A stretch of DNA of 64,000 bases from Agromyces atrinae (GTDB lineage Bacteria > Actinomycetota > Actinomycetes > Actinomycetales > Microbacteriaceae), in the NCBI RefSeq assembly GCF_013407835.1, contig NZ_JACCBI010000001.1:1364001-1428000 (forward strand). Direction: 5' to 3'. Every line of letters starts with the position of its first letter. The first letter of the stretch is position 1. The notes below the pieces were generated by a model that worked only from the letters and a program-made list of their open reading frames with translations, ran no database searches and had not been told where the DNA came from. Both the position numbers and the translations under genes were made by a program. Below are positions 41,118 to 50,457 of the stretch, piece by piece.

Positions 41118-42872
41118 ATGATCCGATTCAGAACCGCGCGCTCCGGCGCGACCTCTCTCGCCTCCCGACTCGCCTCGGGCGTCCTCCTCGGCGCTGCAGC
41201 GACTCTCATCGCGGCCGGTGCTGCGACCGCTCTGCCGGGTACCGCTCCCCTCCCAGCGCACACGCTCACGCCGCGCATCGCGACCGCTCCACCGCCGACC
41301 TCGGTCACGTCGCCCGGCCATGGTCACCGCTCCGCGAGCGACGGCACGTGGCTCGGGTCGTGGGCGCTCGGCGACGGGGCGTTCGGCTTCTGCCTCGATC
41401 GCTCGCTCGCCGTGCCGCTCGGAGCACCGGTCGAGTACGCCTCGAACGACGATCTCGCGTGGTTCGACGATCGGACGGCGGCTCGACTCGCCACGATCGC
41501 CCGGATCGCGGGTTCGTCGACCGACCGTGACATCGCCGCCGCCGGGCAGTTGGCGACGTGGCGCATCACCGGACTGCACGGCCTGACCGTCGAGCAGGTC
41601 GCCGCTCGTGCGGGCGCGTCGGCGGCACGTGTGGCGGCGCTCTCGTCGGACTTCCTCGCTCGCTCCGAGTCGGAATCCACGCGGTCCGTGCGAGCCGTCG
41701 CGTCGTTCGACTCGACGGGCGGCGGGCTCCGTGCGAAGGCCGAGCTGTTCGTCGCGGGCCTCGATGGCACGGAGTGGCCCCTTGCGTCGTCGTCCCACAG
41801 CGGCACGATCACGCTTCAGGGAGCGACGTTCGCCGATGGCACGAAGACGGCACGCATCGCGAACGGCGAGACGATCGACGTGATCGTCGCGAGCGGACCC
41901 GCGCGCGTCGGCGTGGGCGCGACCGTCGTCTTCGACGATCTGCCCTACGGCGACGGCCTCATGATCGCTCGCGCACCGGGCGGCGTGCAGAGCCTCGCCG
42001 TCGCGCTGCCGACGAAATCTCGGGCCGAATCGACGACGCGCTACATCGGCGCGAACCCGGCTCCATTCAGCCCCGTCGTCACCACGAGAACGAGCGATGC
42101 ACGTGTGGCGCCCGGAGCGGAGATCCACGACCGGCTGACCGTCTCCGCGGCGGGTGACTCCGAGTGGGGCGTGTACCCGAAGGGCAGCAGCTGGCTTCCC
42201 GTCGAGGTCACGGTGCGCTCCCGCCTCCTGGGCCCGTTCGCATCATCGCCGAAGCTCTCGCGGACGACCCCGAAGAACGCTCCCGAGGTCTGCGCGGTCG
42301 TGACCGTCATCGATCGCGGGCCCGGCGACTACGCGACGCCGACCTGCACCGTCGAGCGGCCCGGCTACTACGTGTGGGTCGAGACCATCAGGCCGTCTGA
42401 CTCGAGCCCGGGTACTGGAGGCACGCCGTTCACTCCCTGGACGGGCCCGTTCGGAGTGGCGGAGGAGATCACGCTCGTCGAGGCGCCTCCGGCACCGGAA
42501 CCGACTCCCGAGCCCACGCCGGAGCCCACGCCGGAGCCGGAACCCACGCCGACTCCCGAGCCCACGCCGACACCGGAACCCACGCCGTCTCCCGAGCCCA
42601 CGCCGACCCCGGGGCCGACACCGGAGCCGACGCCGGAGCCGAGCCCCAGTCCCGAACCCAGCCCTAGCCCCGGGCCCAGTCCGTCTCCCGAGCCCAGCCC
42701 GACGACCAAACCCACGCCAACGGTGACCCCACCCGGCGCTCTCGCCGAGACGGGCCCCGAGACCGGCGCCCTCATCGCTGCGGCCGCGTCGTTGCTCGTG
42801 TTCGGGGCAGCGGGAGTCGCCGTCGGACTCGGAATCCGCGCCGCACGCAAGCGGGAGACGCCGCTCGACTGA
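41118..42872 (+). CDS. Secreted LAETG-anchored surface protein with Pro-Glu-Thr stalk
   Basis: A 584-residue protein. A signal peptide (about 10-40, [19 protein letters not shown]) is followed by about 420 residues of beta-rich sequence I cannot assign, including paired Cys near positions 95 and 390-415. Then come a Pro-Glu-Pro-Thr repeat stalk (about 467-537), LAETG at 542-546, a hydrophobic segment and a basic tail. This is a cell-wall sorting signal of the LAxTG type used by class E sortases. No sortase gene is adjacent. The ATG at 41118 was chosen because it directly precedes the signal peptide; an ATG at 41076 is also in frame. It is inserted between sucC and pcrA. Confidence 0.82.
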   Translation: MIRFRTARSGATSLASRLASGVLLGAAATLIAAGAATALPGTAPLPAHTLTPRIATAPPPTSVTSPGHGHRSASDGTWLGSWALGDGAFGFCLDRSLAVPLGAPVEYASNDDLAWFDDRTAARLATIARIAGSSTDRDIAAAGQLATWRITGLHGLTVEQVAARAGASAARVAALSSDFLARSESESTRSVRAVASFDSTGGGLRAKAELFVAGLDGTEWPLASSSHSGTITLQGATFADGTKTARIANGETIDVIVASGPARVGVGATVVFDDLPYGDGLMIARAPGGVQSLAVALPTKSRAESTTRYIGANPAPFSPVVTTRTSDARVAPGAEIHDRLTVSAAGDSEWGVYPKGSSWLPVEVTVRSRLLGPFASSPKLSRTTPKNAPEVCAVVTVIDRGPGDYATPTCTVERPGYYVWVETIRPSDSSPGTGGTPFTPWTGPFGVAEEITLVEAPPAPEPTPEPTPEPTPEPEPTPTPEPTPTPEPTPSPEPTPTPGPTPEPTPEPSPSPEPSPSPGPSPSPEPSPTTKPTPTVTPPGALAETGPETGALIAAAASLLVFGAAGVAVGLGIRAARKRETPLD

Positions 42873-42986
42873 CAGGCATGCTCGACTCACGGCCCACCAC
42901 GAGCACGGCGACGCCGTGAGCAACGGCCGGACGATCGCTGACGCCGGGAGCGGTGGCCGAGCAGTCGTCCACGCCGGGAATGAGAA

Positions 42987-43022
42987 ACGCCGCCGCACCG
43001 GTACATCCCGGGGCGGCGGCGT
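42987..43022. terminator. Terminator between the LAETG gene and pcrA
   Basis: A 10-bp stem ACGCCGCCGC (42987-42996) pairs with 43013-43022, with further CCGG pairing possible in the loop. It lies 11 nt beyond the pcrA stop and also downstream of the convergent surface-protein gene, so it may serve both. Confidence 0.7.
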
Positions 43023-43033
43023 CTCTCTCGTCG

Positions 43034-45502
43034 TCAGATCTTCTCGATCGGAGCGATCTTGATCAGGAGCTTCTTCTGCCCGGCAGAATCGAACGACACG
43101 TGCGCGACCTTCTTCGTGCCCTCGCCCGTGACCTGGGTCACGCGGCCCTCACCGAAGTCGGCGTGACGGATGCGGTCACCCGCGTCGAGGGTGAGGTCGC
43201 CGTTGTCTCGAACGGCCGTGACCTTGTTCGGCCACTCGGCACCGGCAGCACGCGCGGGCTTCGTCGAAGCCGCGACCGAGAACCGGTCGGAGTTGTACGA
43301 CGAGCCCCAGCGGTCTGCGCCCGGTTGGCGACGCGCGTTGAGCGCACGCGGGCCTGTTCCGCCTCGCGAGTTCGCCATGCCGGGCGACTGCTTCCAGTCG
43401 ATCAGTTCCTCGGGGATCTCCTGCAGGTAGCGGCTCGGCAGCGCGACGTTCGTCTCGCCGAACTGCGCACGGCTCATCGCGAGCGAGAGATACAGACGCA
43501 CTCGGGCGCGCGTGATGCCGACGTAGAAGAGGCGACGCTCTTCGGCAGGACCACCCGGTTCAGAGGCGGAGATCTGGTGAGGGAGCAGGCCTTCTTCGAT
43601 ACCGGTCACGAAGACCGCGTGATACTCGAGGCCCTTCGCTGTATGCAGCGTCATGAGCGACACCGTGCCCGACGCATCGTCGAGGTCATCGGCCGCGGCG
43701 ACGAGCGAGACCTGCGTCAGGAAGTCGACGAGGGTCGCGTCGGGGTTGTCCTTGTCGAAGTCCTTCGTCTGGGCGAGGAGCTCGTCGACGTTCTCGGCGC
43801 GCGCCTCGTCTTGCGGGTCACGGCTGTTGCGGAGCGCGTCGAGCAGGCCGCTGCCCGTCAAGAGGTGCGACAGGACGTCGGAGACCTTGACCGACGACGC
43901 CGGGGCCGGCGCATCGGCGGGGGCATCGGCCGGGGGCGTCGGCGGAACGAGCATCAGCGCCGCCTCGTCGAGGAGGTTCGCGAGAGCCGTGATCGCCGCG
44001 GTGACCTTCGGACCGAGACCGAGGCCGGCGGCGGCACGCATCGCCTGCCGGAACGAGATCTCGTTCTGCTCGGCGAACGTCGCGAGGGCCGTGACCGTCG
44101 CCGGCCCGATTCCGCGCTTCGGGGTGTTGAGGATGCGGCGGAGTGCCAGCTCGTCGAGCGGGTTCGCCACGGAGATCAGGTACGCCATGGCGTCCTTGAT
44201 CTCGGCGCGCTCGTAGAACTTGGTACCTCCGACGACGCGATAGGGCAGTGCGGAGCGCACGAAGATCTCTTCGAGCGCTCGGGTCTGGGCGTTCGTGCGA
44301 TAGAACACGGCGATGTCGCGATAGTCGACGCCGGATCGGTGCAGGGCCTCGATCTCGTCCGCGATGAACTGCGCCTCGTCGTGCGCGGTGTAGCCCGTGT
44401 AGCCCGTGATCTTCTCGCCGTCGCCGACGGCCGTCCACAGCTTCTTGTCTTTTCGGTCGAAGTTGTTGCCGATGACGGCGTTGGCCGCCGAGAGGATGTT
44501 CTGGGTCGAGCGGTAGTTCTGCTCGAGGAGCACGACCCGAGCACCCGGGAAGTCGCGCTCGAACTCGACGATGTTGCGGATGTCGGCACCGCGGAAGGCG
44601 TAGATCGACTGGTCGGAGTCGCCGACGACGGTGAGCGAGGCACCCGGGATCGAGCCCGACGAGTCGGCGAGGGAGCGCACGTGCAGCCCTTGCGACTCCA
44701 TCTCGTCGACGAGTTCGGGTGCGACGGGCCGGGTCAACTCATGGATGAGCGAGTACTGCGCGTGGTTCGTGTCTTGGTACTCGTCGACGAGGATGTGCCG
44801 GAAGCGCCGCTGGTAGAGCGCCGCCGTCTTCGGGAACGCCCGGAAGAGGTACACGGTCTCGCCGATGAGGTCGTCGAAGTCGAGGGCGCTCGCATCGCGC
44901 AGGCGCCGGGCGTACTGCCGGAAGATCTCGACGAACATGACCTCGTGCGGGTCGTTCATGTTGGCGTTCCGCGCGTACGAGTCGGCGTCGGCGAGCTCGT
45001 TCTTGAGCTTCGAGATCTTGCCCTGCACGCCCGCGGGCGTGAAGCCCATCGTGTCGGCGTCGAGGTCTTTGATGATGCGCTTGAGGATGACGCGCGTGTC
45101 GGCCGAGTCGTAGATCGTGAACGTGCTCGACAGCCCGATCGCGTCGGCCTCGCGGCGCAGGATGCGCACACACGCCGAGTGGAACGTCGAGATCCACATG
45201 CCGTCGGCGCCGTCGCCGAGCAGGTGGCGCACGCGTTCGCGCATCTCAGCCGCGGCCTTGTTCGTGAAGGTGATCGCGAGGATCTGGCTCGGCCACGCGT
45301 CGCGGCTCTCGAGGAGGCCGGCGATGCGATGGGTGAGGACGCGGGTCTTGCCCGAGCCGGCACCGGCGACAATGAGCAGCGCGGGGCCGCGGTACTCGAC
45401 GGCTTCGCGTTGTTCGGGGTTCAGCCCGTCGACGAGTGCGGATGCCGCGGGCGGGGCGTCGCTCCAGCCGCCAGGCTCATCAGGATCGAGAATCAGGGTC
45501 AT
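43034..45502 (-). CDS. pcrA: ATP-dependent DNA helicase UvrD/PcrA
   Basis: An 822-residue superfamily-1 3'-5' helicase in repair and recombination. Motifs are readable in order: LNPEQREAVEYRGPALLIVAGAGSGKTRVL (Q and I), ILAITFTNKAAAEMRERV (Ia), ILVDEYQDTNHAQY (II, with DEYQ for DExx), VVGDSDQSIYAFRGAD (III), LEQNYRST (IV), VSLMTLHTAKGLEYHAVFV (V) and EERRLFYVGITRAR (VI). A C-terminal Tudor-like RNA-polymerase-binding region (about 755-820) ends the protein. The ATG at 45502 was chosen; the frame is open upstream into non-coding sequence. Confidence 0.96.
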   Translation of the reverse strand: MTLILDPDEPGGWSDAPPAASALVDGLNPEQREAVEYRGPALLIVAGAGSGKTRVLTHRIAGLLESRDAWPSQILAITFTNKAAAEMRERVRHLLGDGADGMWISTFHSACVRILRREADAIGLSSTFTIYDSADTRVILKRIIKDLDADTMGFTPAGVQGKISKLKNELADADSYARNANMNDPHEVMFVEIFRQYARRLRDASALDFDDLIGETVYLFRAFPKTAALYQRRFRHILVDEYQDTNHAQYSLIHELTRPVAPELVDEMESQGLHVRSLADSSGSIPGASLTVVGDSDQSIYAFRGADIRNIVEFERDFPGARVVLLEQNYRSTQNILSAANAVIGNNFDRKDKKLWTAVGDGEKITGYTGYTAHDEAQFIADEIEALHRSGVDYRDIAVFYRTNAQTRALEEIFVRSALPYRVVGGTKFYERAEIKDAMAYLISVANPLDELALRRILNTPKRGIGPATVTALATFAEQNEISFRQAMRAAAGLGLGPKVTAAITALANLLDEAALMLVPPTPPADAPADAPAPASSVKVSDVLSHLLTGSGLLDALRNSRDPQDEARAENVDELLAQTKDFDKDNPDATLVDFLTQVSLVAAADDLDDASGTVSLMTLHTAKGLEYHAVFVTGIEEGLLPHQISASEPGGPAEERRLFYVGITRARVRLYLSLAMSRAQFGETNVALPSRYLQEIPEELIDWKQSPGMANSRGGTGPRALNARRQPGADRWGSSYNSDRFSVAASTKPARAAGAEWPNKVTAVRDNGDLTLDAGDRIRHADFGEGRVTQVTGEGTKKVAHVSFDSAGQKKLLIKIAPIEKI

Positions 45503-45552
45503 GGCGCGCACAAGTCTAGGCGCGACCACCGACACCCGTTCGAGCCGGTGTC

Positions 45553-46542
45553 CTAGCCGATGAAGCTCGCGCGGGCTTCGACGCCGAGGTCGGGGTGATC
45601 GACGAAGATGCCGTCGACGCCCGCGCCGAGGATCGCCGCGAACTCGGTCGGCCAGTCGCCGAACGCGGCCTTGTCGCGACCGCATCGGTGCTCGGCGGCG
45701 AGGAAGCGGTTCTCGGGTCGGAGCGTCCAGGTGAACACCGCGAGATCGCGCGCGTGCGCCTCGCCGATGAGGCCAGGTCCGCTCGTCGCGAGAACGAGGT
45801 TCTTCGGGATGCTGATGCCGTCGACGCGCCCCACGAGGCCGTCGAGCCCGGCGGGCGTCAGGTACTGCGCGTACGGAAGGGCATCGGCGCCGCGAGCACG
45901 GACCTGATCGAACGGCGCTCCGGCGTCCTCGAGGAGGAACACGCGACGAGAGCCCGCCGAGCGAGCGCCGAGGCGGTCGAGCACATCGAGTTCGAACGCT
46001 TCGAACGTCACCCTGTCGTCGTCGAGCGCCCAGCCCGCCGCGGAGGCTTCTGCGGCGAAGAGCTCATCGAGCGGAAGCCCGGCCTCCGCAAAGTGCGTGG
46101 CGTGCTTGATCTCGGCGACCATGCCGACACCGCTCCCCCGTTCCTCCGACGCCGTGTCGAGGAGTTCGAAGAGGTCGGCGAGCCTCAGGATCGGGAATCG
46201 TCCGTCGAACGTCGCGCTCGACGCGCGAATCGCGCCGATACGCTCGCGCGCCCTCAGGGTCGCGAGCTCCGCCCACGTGAAGTCCTCGGTGAACCAGCCG
46301 GTGAGTCGCTGACCGTCGACCTCCCGCGTCGTGCGACGGCTCGCGAATTCGGCCCGCTCGGCGACATCCGTGGTGCCCGAGATCTCGTTCTCGTGCCGTA
46401 GCACGAGCACGCCGTCGCGCGTCGCGACGATGTCGGGCTCGACGGCGTCCGCCCCGAGGGCGACGGCGAGTTCGTAGGCGGAGCGGGTGTGCTCGGGCCG
46501 ATATCCGCTCGCACCTCGATGACCGATGACGAGTGGCTTCAT
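45553..46542 (-). CDS. Glycerophosphodiester phosphodiesterase family protein
   Basis: A 329-residue GDPD-fold protein that would split glycerophosphodiesters into glycerol-3-P and an alcohol. LVIGHRGASGYRPEHTRSAYELA (catalytic HR), GADAVEPDIVATRDGVLVLRHE (metal-site E and D, second His) and VAEIKHATHF are the family motifs. There is no signal peptide. The ATG at 46542 lies 6 nt after TACGCT, with a GAAGG overlap. The glycerol-3-P product could feed GlpD (59607-61337). It is co-directional with pcrA, which seems to have its own promoter. Confidence 0.92.
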   Translation of the reverse strand: MKPLVIGHRGASGYRPEHTRSAYELAVALGADAVEPDIVATRDGVLVLRHENEISGTTDVAERAEFASRRTTREVDGQRLTGWFTEDFTWAELATLRARERIGAIRASSATFDGRFPILRLADLFELLDTASEERGSGVGMVAEIKHATHFAEAGLPLDELFAAEASAAGWALDDDRVTFEAFELDVLDRLGARSAGSRRVFLLEDAGAPFDQVRARGADALPYAQYLTPAGLDGLVGRVDGISIPKNLVLATSGPGLIGEAHARDLAVFTWTLRPENRFLAAEHRCGRDKAAFGDWPTEFAAILGAGVDGIFVDHPDLGVEARASFIG

Positions 46543-46645
46543 GCCTTCAGCGTAATCGCGCAGGAATACAGGCGATCTCGGTGGTCTCCCGGATTCGTCC
46601 GATAGATTTGTCTGACGACTCCCCCGCAATGAAAGCGAAGGAACC

Positions 46646-47458
46646 ATGGCCCTCGACAATCCCGCCTTCTCACGCAACCCGGCCTTCAACGGCCAGGGTG
46701 CCGTCGCCGCCAAGACGATGAGCGCTGGCGACCTGCAGGACCTCTACAACCAGCCCTCCACTCCGCCGCGTCTGCCGGCGTCCGAGGTCATGACCGTCGA
46801 GAACACGGTCCAGAAGACGGTCGCCGCCTTCGCGGTGCTGCTCGTCGGCGCCGCCATCGGTTGGATGACCGCCGATCTGATGATCGTCTGGGCCGGTGCC
46901 GGCATCGTCGGCTTCGTGCTCGCGATGGTCAACATCTTCAAGAGGGAGCCGTCTCCCGCGCTCATCCTCGCCTACTCGGCCGCACAGGGTGTCTTCGTCG
47001 GTGGAATCTCGGCGTGGTACGAGGCGATCAGCCCCGGAATCGTCGTTCAGGCCGTCATCGCGACGCTCGTCGTCGTCGGCGTGACGCTCGCTCTCTTCGC
47101 GAGCGGCAAGGTGCGTGCCTCGAAGCGCGCGACCAAGATCTTCCTCATCGCGATGGTCGGTTACCTCGTCTTCTCGCTCGTCAACGTCGGCATCATGATC
47201 TTCGGCGGCGCCGGCGGAAACCCGTGGGGTCTCCGCGGTGACGTCGAGATCATGGGCATCCCCCTCGGTGTCATCCTCGGCATCTTCGTCGTGATCCTCG
47301 CCGCCTACTCGCTCGTACTCGACTTCGACTACATCCAGAAGGGCGTCAACGCCGGCGCCCCGAAGAAGTTCGGCTGGTCGGGCGCCTTCGGCATCATGGT
47401 GACGGTCATCTGGCTCTACCTCGAGATCCTCCGCATGCTCGCGATCGCTCGCGACTAG
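46646..47458 (+). CDS. Bax inhibitor-1/YccA-family membrane protein
   Basis: A 270-residue protein with an Asn/Pro-rich cytoplasmic N-terminus (about 1-50) and seven hydrophobic segments (about 58-265). ENTVQKTVAAFAVLLVGAAIGW and LVLDFDYIQKGVNAGAPKKFGW, with its two conserved Asp in the last loop, mark the actinobacterial branch of the BI-1 family, thought to be proton/calcium-leak channels. The RBS is GAAGGAACC. It is divergent from the GDPD gene and shares a terminator with ldh. Confidence 0.9.
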   Translation: MALDNPAFSRNPAFNGQGAVAAKTMSAGDLQDLYNQPSTPPRLPASEVMTVENTVQKTVAAFAVLLVGAAIGWMTADLMIVWAGAGIVGFVLAMVNIFKREPSPALILAYSAAQGVFVGGISAWYEAISPGIVVQAVIATLVVVGVTLALFASGKVRASKRATKIFLIAMVGYLVFSLVNVGIMIFGGAGGNPWGLRGDVEIMGIPLGVILGIFVVILAAYSLVLDFDYIQKGVNAGAPKKFGWSGAFGIMVTVIWLYLEILRMLAIARD

Positions 47459-47472
47459 TGACTGGTGCACCA

Positions 47473-47500
47473 CGAAGGGCCGCCCTCGGGCGGCCCTTCG
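47473..47500. terminator. Bidirectional terminator between the BI-1 gene and ldh
   Basis: CGAAGGGCCGC pairs with GCGGCCCTTCG around a small GC-rich loop, followed by TCGTTT on the plus strand. It lies between two convergent genes. Confidence 0.8.
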
Positions 47501-47538
47501 TCGTTTCCGGAACCGGTTCGCACCGGCATCCGTTCGGT

Positions 47539-48486
47539 CTATCGGCCGAGCGCCGCGAGTGAGGTGCGCAGGGCCTCGGCGGATGCCTGCAGGCGCTCCT
47601 CCTCGAGGGTAGAGAAACGCGTTTCGGCGAGGGGGTGCGCGCCGCCCGCGTCGACGATGCTCGGAACCGAGAGGGCGACACCGTCGATGCCGTGGAATCC
47701 CGACAGCACCGTGCTGACGGGCATGACGGCGTGCTCGTCGTTCAGCACCGCCTCGACGATGCGGGCACCTGACAGGCCGATCGCGTAGTTCGTGACGCCC
47801 TTGCCCTCGATGACGGCGTAGGCGGCATCGCGGGTGTCGCGGGCGATCGACTCGAGCTCGTCGACCTCGAACGTCTGCCCGCCGTTCCACTCCAGGAGGG
47901 GAACCGGGCCGATCGTCGCCGACGACCACAGCGGGAACTCCGTGTCGCCGTGTTCACCGACGATGTGCGCGTGCACGCTCGCCGTCGAGACTCCGGCGCG
48001 CTGCGCGAGCTTCCACCGAAGGCGCGAGGTGTCGAGGACCGTGCCCGACGCGAAGACGCGTTCGGCGGGCAGCCCCGACACCTGCTGGGCGACGACGGTC
48101 AGCACGTCGCACGGGTTCGTCACGAGGATGAACACCGCCTCGGGTGCGCGCTCGACGAGCTGGGGCATGAGCGACTCGAGGATGCGCGCGTTCGTGCCGG
48201 CGAGCTCCAACCGGGTCTGGCCGGGCGCCTGGTTCGCGCCGGCCGTGATGACGACGACGTGCGACCCGGCCACGACGTCGATGTCATCGCCGCCGACGAT
48301 GTCACTCGAGCCCGTGAACTGCGTGCCGTGCGCGAGATCGAGCACCTCGGCGTCGACCTTCGACTTCTTGATGTCGTAGAGCGCGATGTGACGCGCCGAC
48401 TCGCGGATGAGGGCGGCATAGGCGAGGCTCGTGCCCACGCTTCCCGCACCGATGATGGACAGTTTCGAATTCTCGATAACGCTCAC
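47539..48486 (-). CDS. ldh: L-lactate dehydrogenase
   Basis: A 315-residue NAD-dependent enzyme (pyruvate to lactate). KLSIIGAGSVGTSLAYAAL is the NAD-binding motif, ILVTNPCDVLTVVAQQ the substrate-side loop, and VHAHIVGEHGDTEFPLWS carries the catalytic His. The GTG at 48486 lies 6 nt after CAGAAT (complement of 48493-48498), so the mRNA is probably leaderless. Malate dehydrogenase is less likely given this active-site context. Confidence 0.93.
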   Translation of the reverse strand: MSVIENSKLSIIGAGSVGTSLAYAALIRESARHIALYDIKKSKVDAEVLDLAHGTQFTGSSDIVGGDDIDVVAGSHVVVITAGANQAPGQTRLELAGTNARILESLMPQLVERAPEAVFILVTNPCDVLTVVAQQVSGLPAERVFASGTVLDTSRLRWKLAQRAGVSTASVHAHIVGEHGDTEFPLWSSATIGPVPLLEWNGGQTFEVDELESIARDTRDAAYAVIEGKGVTNYAIGLSGARIVEAVLNDEHAVMPVSTVLSGFHGIDGVALSVPSIVDAGGAHPLAETRFSTLEEERLQASAEALRTSLAALGR

Positions 48487-48562
48487 CCGCCCATTCTGCC
48501 GCTCCCCCTCGGTGTGTGACTCGTCGATGTCGTTCCGGGCGCGTCGGAACGGCATCAGGTCG

Positions 48563-50263
48563 TCACAATCCGACGGGGATGACGGGCCGGCCGTCACGGA
48601 GTTCGAGCGTCGCTCCCTCCCAGCGGCGGCGCAGCCAGCGATCGTGGCTCGCGATCACGACGGCTCCGGGATAGGTGCCGAGCGCGGCCTCGAGGTCGGT
48701 CGCGAGAGCGAGCGAGAGGTGGTTCGTCGGCTCGTCGAGCAGGAAGAGGTGCGGTGGCCGCGCGATGACGAGCGCGAGCGCCACACGACGCTGCTGTCCG
48801 ATCGAGAGCACGCCCACCGGACGGTCGAGGTCGCGCGGTGCGACGAGGCCGAGCTCGCCGAGCGGAACCGCCGCCGCACGCGCCTCGCCGAGGGTCGTCT
48901 CGTAGAGCTCGCGCACCGACTGCTCGGCGCGAGCGAAGCGCACGTCCTGTTCGAGCACACCGACGCGCAGGCCCCGACGACGATCGACATGCCCTCCGTC
49001 GGCGGCGATCGCGCCGGCGAGCAGCCCGAGGAGCGTCGACTTGCCCGCGCCGTTCGCACCCGTCACGAGCAGTCGCTCATCGGCCGCGATCGAGAAGTTC
49101 TCGAGGGCGAGGCGCGTCCCGACGCGCACCGACCGGGCGTGCACGAGGAGCCCCTCGGTCAACCCGTGGGAGCCGGAGGGGATGCCCGCGAACTCGAGCC
49201 ATGCCGGCGGCTTCCGCACCTGCTCGGCCTCGAGGGCCGCGAGGCGCATCTCGGCGTTGTGCACGCGACGAGCGATCGCGCGATCCTGATTGGCTCCCTT
49301 GAACTTATGGATGAACCTGTCGTTGTCGCGCGGTCCGCGCCCCGGCGCGATCGTGCGCGCCGTGACGTCGGCGGTGCGCCGAAGGCGGGCGAGCTCGCTC
49401 TGCTCGTCGGCGAAGCGCCGCTCCCACCGATCACGCTCGGCCGACTTGTAGTCGAGGTATTCGGTGAACGACCCGCCGAAGACGGTCGTCGTCTGGGCCT
49501 CCGACACGGCGCCCGTCGCGTGAGCGCGCGTCCGCCGGACCGCGCCGTCGGTATGGGCGGCTGCGGCCGGATCGAGGTCGACGAGCCCCGTCGCCACCTC
49601 GTCGAGGAACGCGCGGTCGTGGCTCGCGAACAGCACGGGGCCGGGCCACGAACGCAGGTGCTCTTCGAGGAACGCGACGGCCGCGTCATCCAGGTGGTTG
49701 CTCGGCTCGTCGAGGAGGAGCGCATCGGGGCGGCCGATCAGCACGGCGGCGAGCGCGAGGCGGCTGCGCTGACCGCCCGAGACATCGGTGACGAGTCGCG
49801 ACCGCTCGAGCCCGTCGAGCCCGAGCGCGGCGACGACCGTCGCCCGGCGGGCCTCAGCCGTCCAGACCTCGGCGCGCTCGGCGTCATCCAGCGCCCTCGA
49901 GAAGCGAGCGGATGACGCGGGCGAGCCGTCCGCGAGAGCAACCGCCGCGGCGTCGAACTCCTCCTCGATCGCGCGTACCTCGGCGAGCGCCGCATCGAGC
50001 ACGCGCCCGACGGTGGCGTCGCTCGAGAACTCCGGCTCCTGCCTGAGCAGCGCGGTGCGCGGAGGTCGCGTCACCGAGCCGGCATCCGGTTCGCTCTGAC
50101 CCGCGGCGAGTCCGAGCAGGGTCGACTTGCCGGCCCCGTTCTCGCCGATGAGCCCGATCCGGTCGCCGGGTGCCACGGTGAGCGAGACGTCGGACAGCAC
50201 GCGGCGCGCGGCGAAGATGCGGCTCACGCCGTCGATGATCAGTTGCGGAGATGATGCGGCCAT
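48563..50263 (-). CDS. ABC-F subfamily ATPase, ribosome-protection type candidate
   Basis: A 566-residue soluble protein with two ABC ATPase domains and no membrane domain. Domain 1 has Walker A GENGAGKSTL, signature VSGGQRSRL and LLLDEPSNHLDD; domain 2 has GANGAGKSTL, SIGQQRRVAL and FLLDEPTNHLS. The inter-domain arm (about 255-345) corresponds to the P-site tRNA-interaction motif. Such proteins displace ribosome-targeting antibiotics or tune translation; the drug, if any, is unknown. An upstream promoter, a 2-codon ORF and a leader segment complementary to the SD (GGGGGTC, 5 nt before the ATG) suggest translational attenuation. Confidence 0.9.
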   Translation of the reverse strand: MAASSPQLIIDGVSRIFAARRVLSDVSLTVAPGDRIGLIGENGAGKSTLLGLAAGQSEPDAGSVTRPPRTALLRQEPEFSSDATVGRVLDAALAEVRAIEEEFDAAAVALADGSPASSARFSRALDDAERAEVWTAEARRATVVAALGLDGLERSRLVTDVSGGQRSRLALAAVLIGRPDALLLDEPSNHLDDAAVAFLEEHLRSWPGPVLFASHDRAFLDEVATGLVDLDPAAAAHTDGAVRRTRAHATGAVSEAQTTTVFGGSFTEYLDYKSAERDRWERRFADEQSELARLRRTADVTARTIAPGRGPRDNDRFIHKFKGANQDRAIARRVHNAEMRLAALEAEQVRKPPAWLEFAGIPSGSHGLTEGLLVHARSVRVGTRLALENFSIAADERLLVTGANGAGKSTLLGLLAGAIAADGGHVDRRRGLRVGVLEQDVRFARAEQSVRELYETTLGEARAAAVPLGELGLVAPRDLDRPVGVLSIGQQRRVALALVIARPPHLFLLDEPTNHLSLALATDLEAALGTYPGAVVIASHDRWLRRRWEGATLELRDGRPVIPVGL

Positions 50264-50266
50264 GGA

Positions 50267-50336
50267 GACCCCCGTTCGACGAGCATCCGACGGATGCGTG
50301 GAGTCCCGCCGGGCTGTGCCGGTCGACGAGGGGGTC
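50267..50336 (-). promoter_or_regulatory. Possible SD-sequestering helix in the ABC-F leader
   Basis: The leader RNA segment GACCCCC (complement of 50330-50336) can pair perfectly with the Shine-Dalgarno segment GGGGGTC (complement of 50267-50273). A GCATCCG/CGGATGC hairpin lies between them. Pairing would hide the ribosome-binding site. Confidence 0.45.
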
Positions 50337-50410
50337 GTCGCGATCGGATGGATCGCGGATGCTACGGCCCGACGTCAACGGCGCCTCAGGCGCGGGACGG
50401 AGTCGGGGAT

Positions 50411-50419
50411 CTACTTCAT
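50411..50419 (-). CDS. Two-codon mini-ORF (ATG-AAG-TAG) in the ABC-F leader
   Basis: It starts 9 nt after the TAGCCT -10 box, so it would be only a few bases from the 5' end of the transcript. It could act as a ribosome-stalling or start-stop element upstream of the ABC-F gene. A chance occurrence cannot be excluded. Confidence 0.35.
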   Translation of the reverse strand: MK

Positions 50420-50428
50420 AGCTCGTTC

Positions 50429-50457
50429 AGGCTACCAGCGTTCGACGCGAACGTCAC
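50429..50457 (-). promoter_or_regulatory. Promoter of the ABC-F gene
   Basis: On the minus strand GTGACG (complement of 50452-50457), a 17-nt spacer and TAGCCT (50429-50434). It overlaps the stop codon of the ECF42 gene and gives a leader of about 160 nt. Confidence 0.6.
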
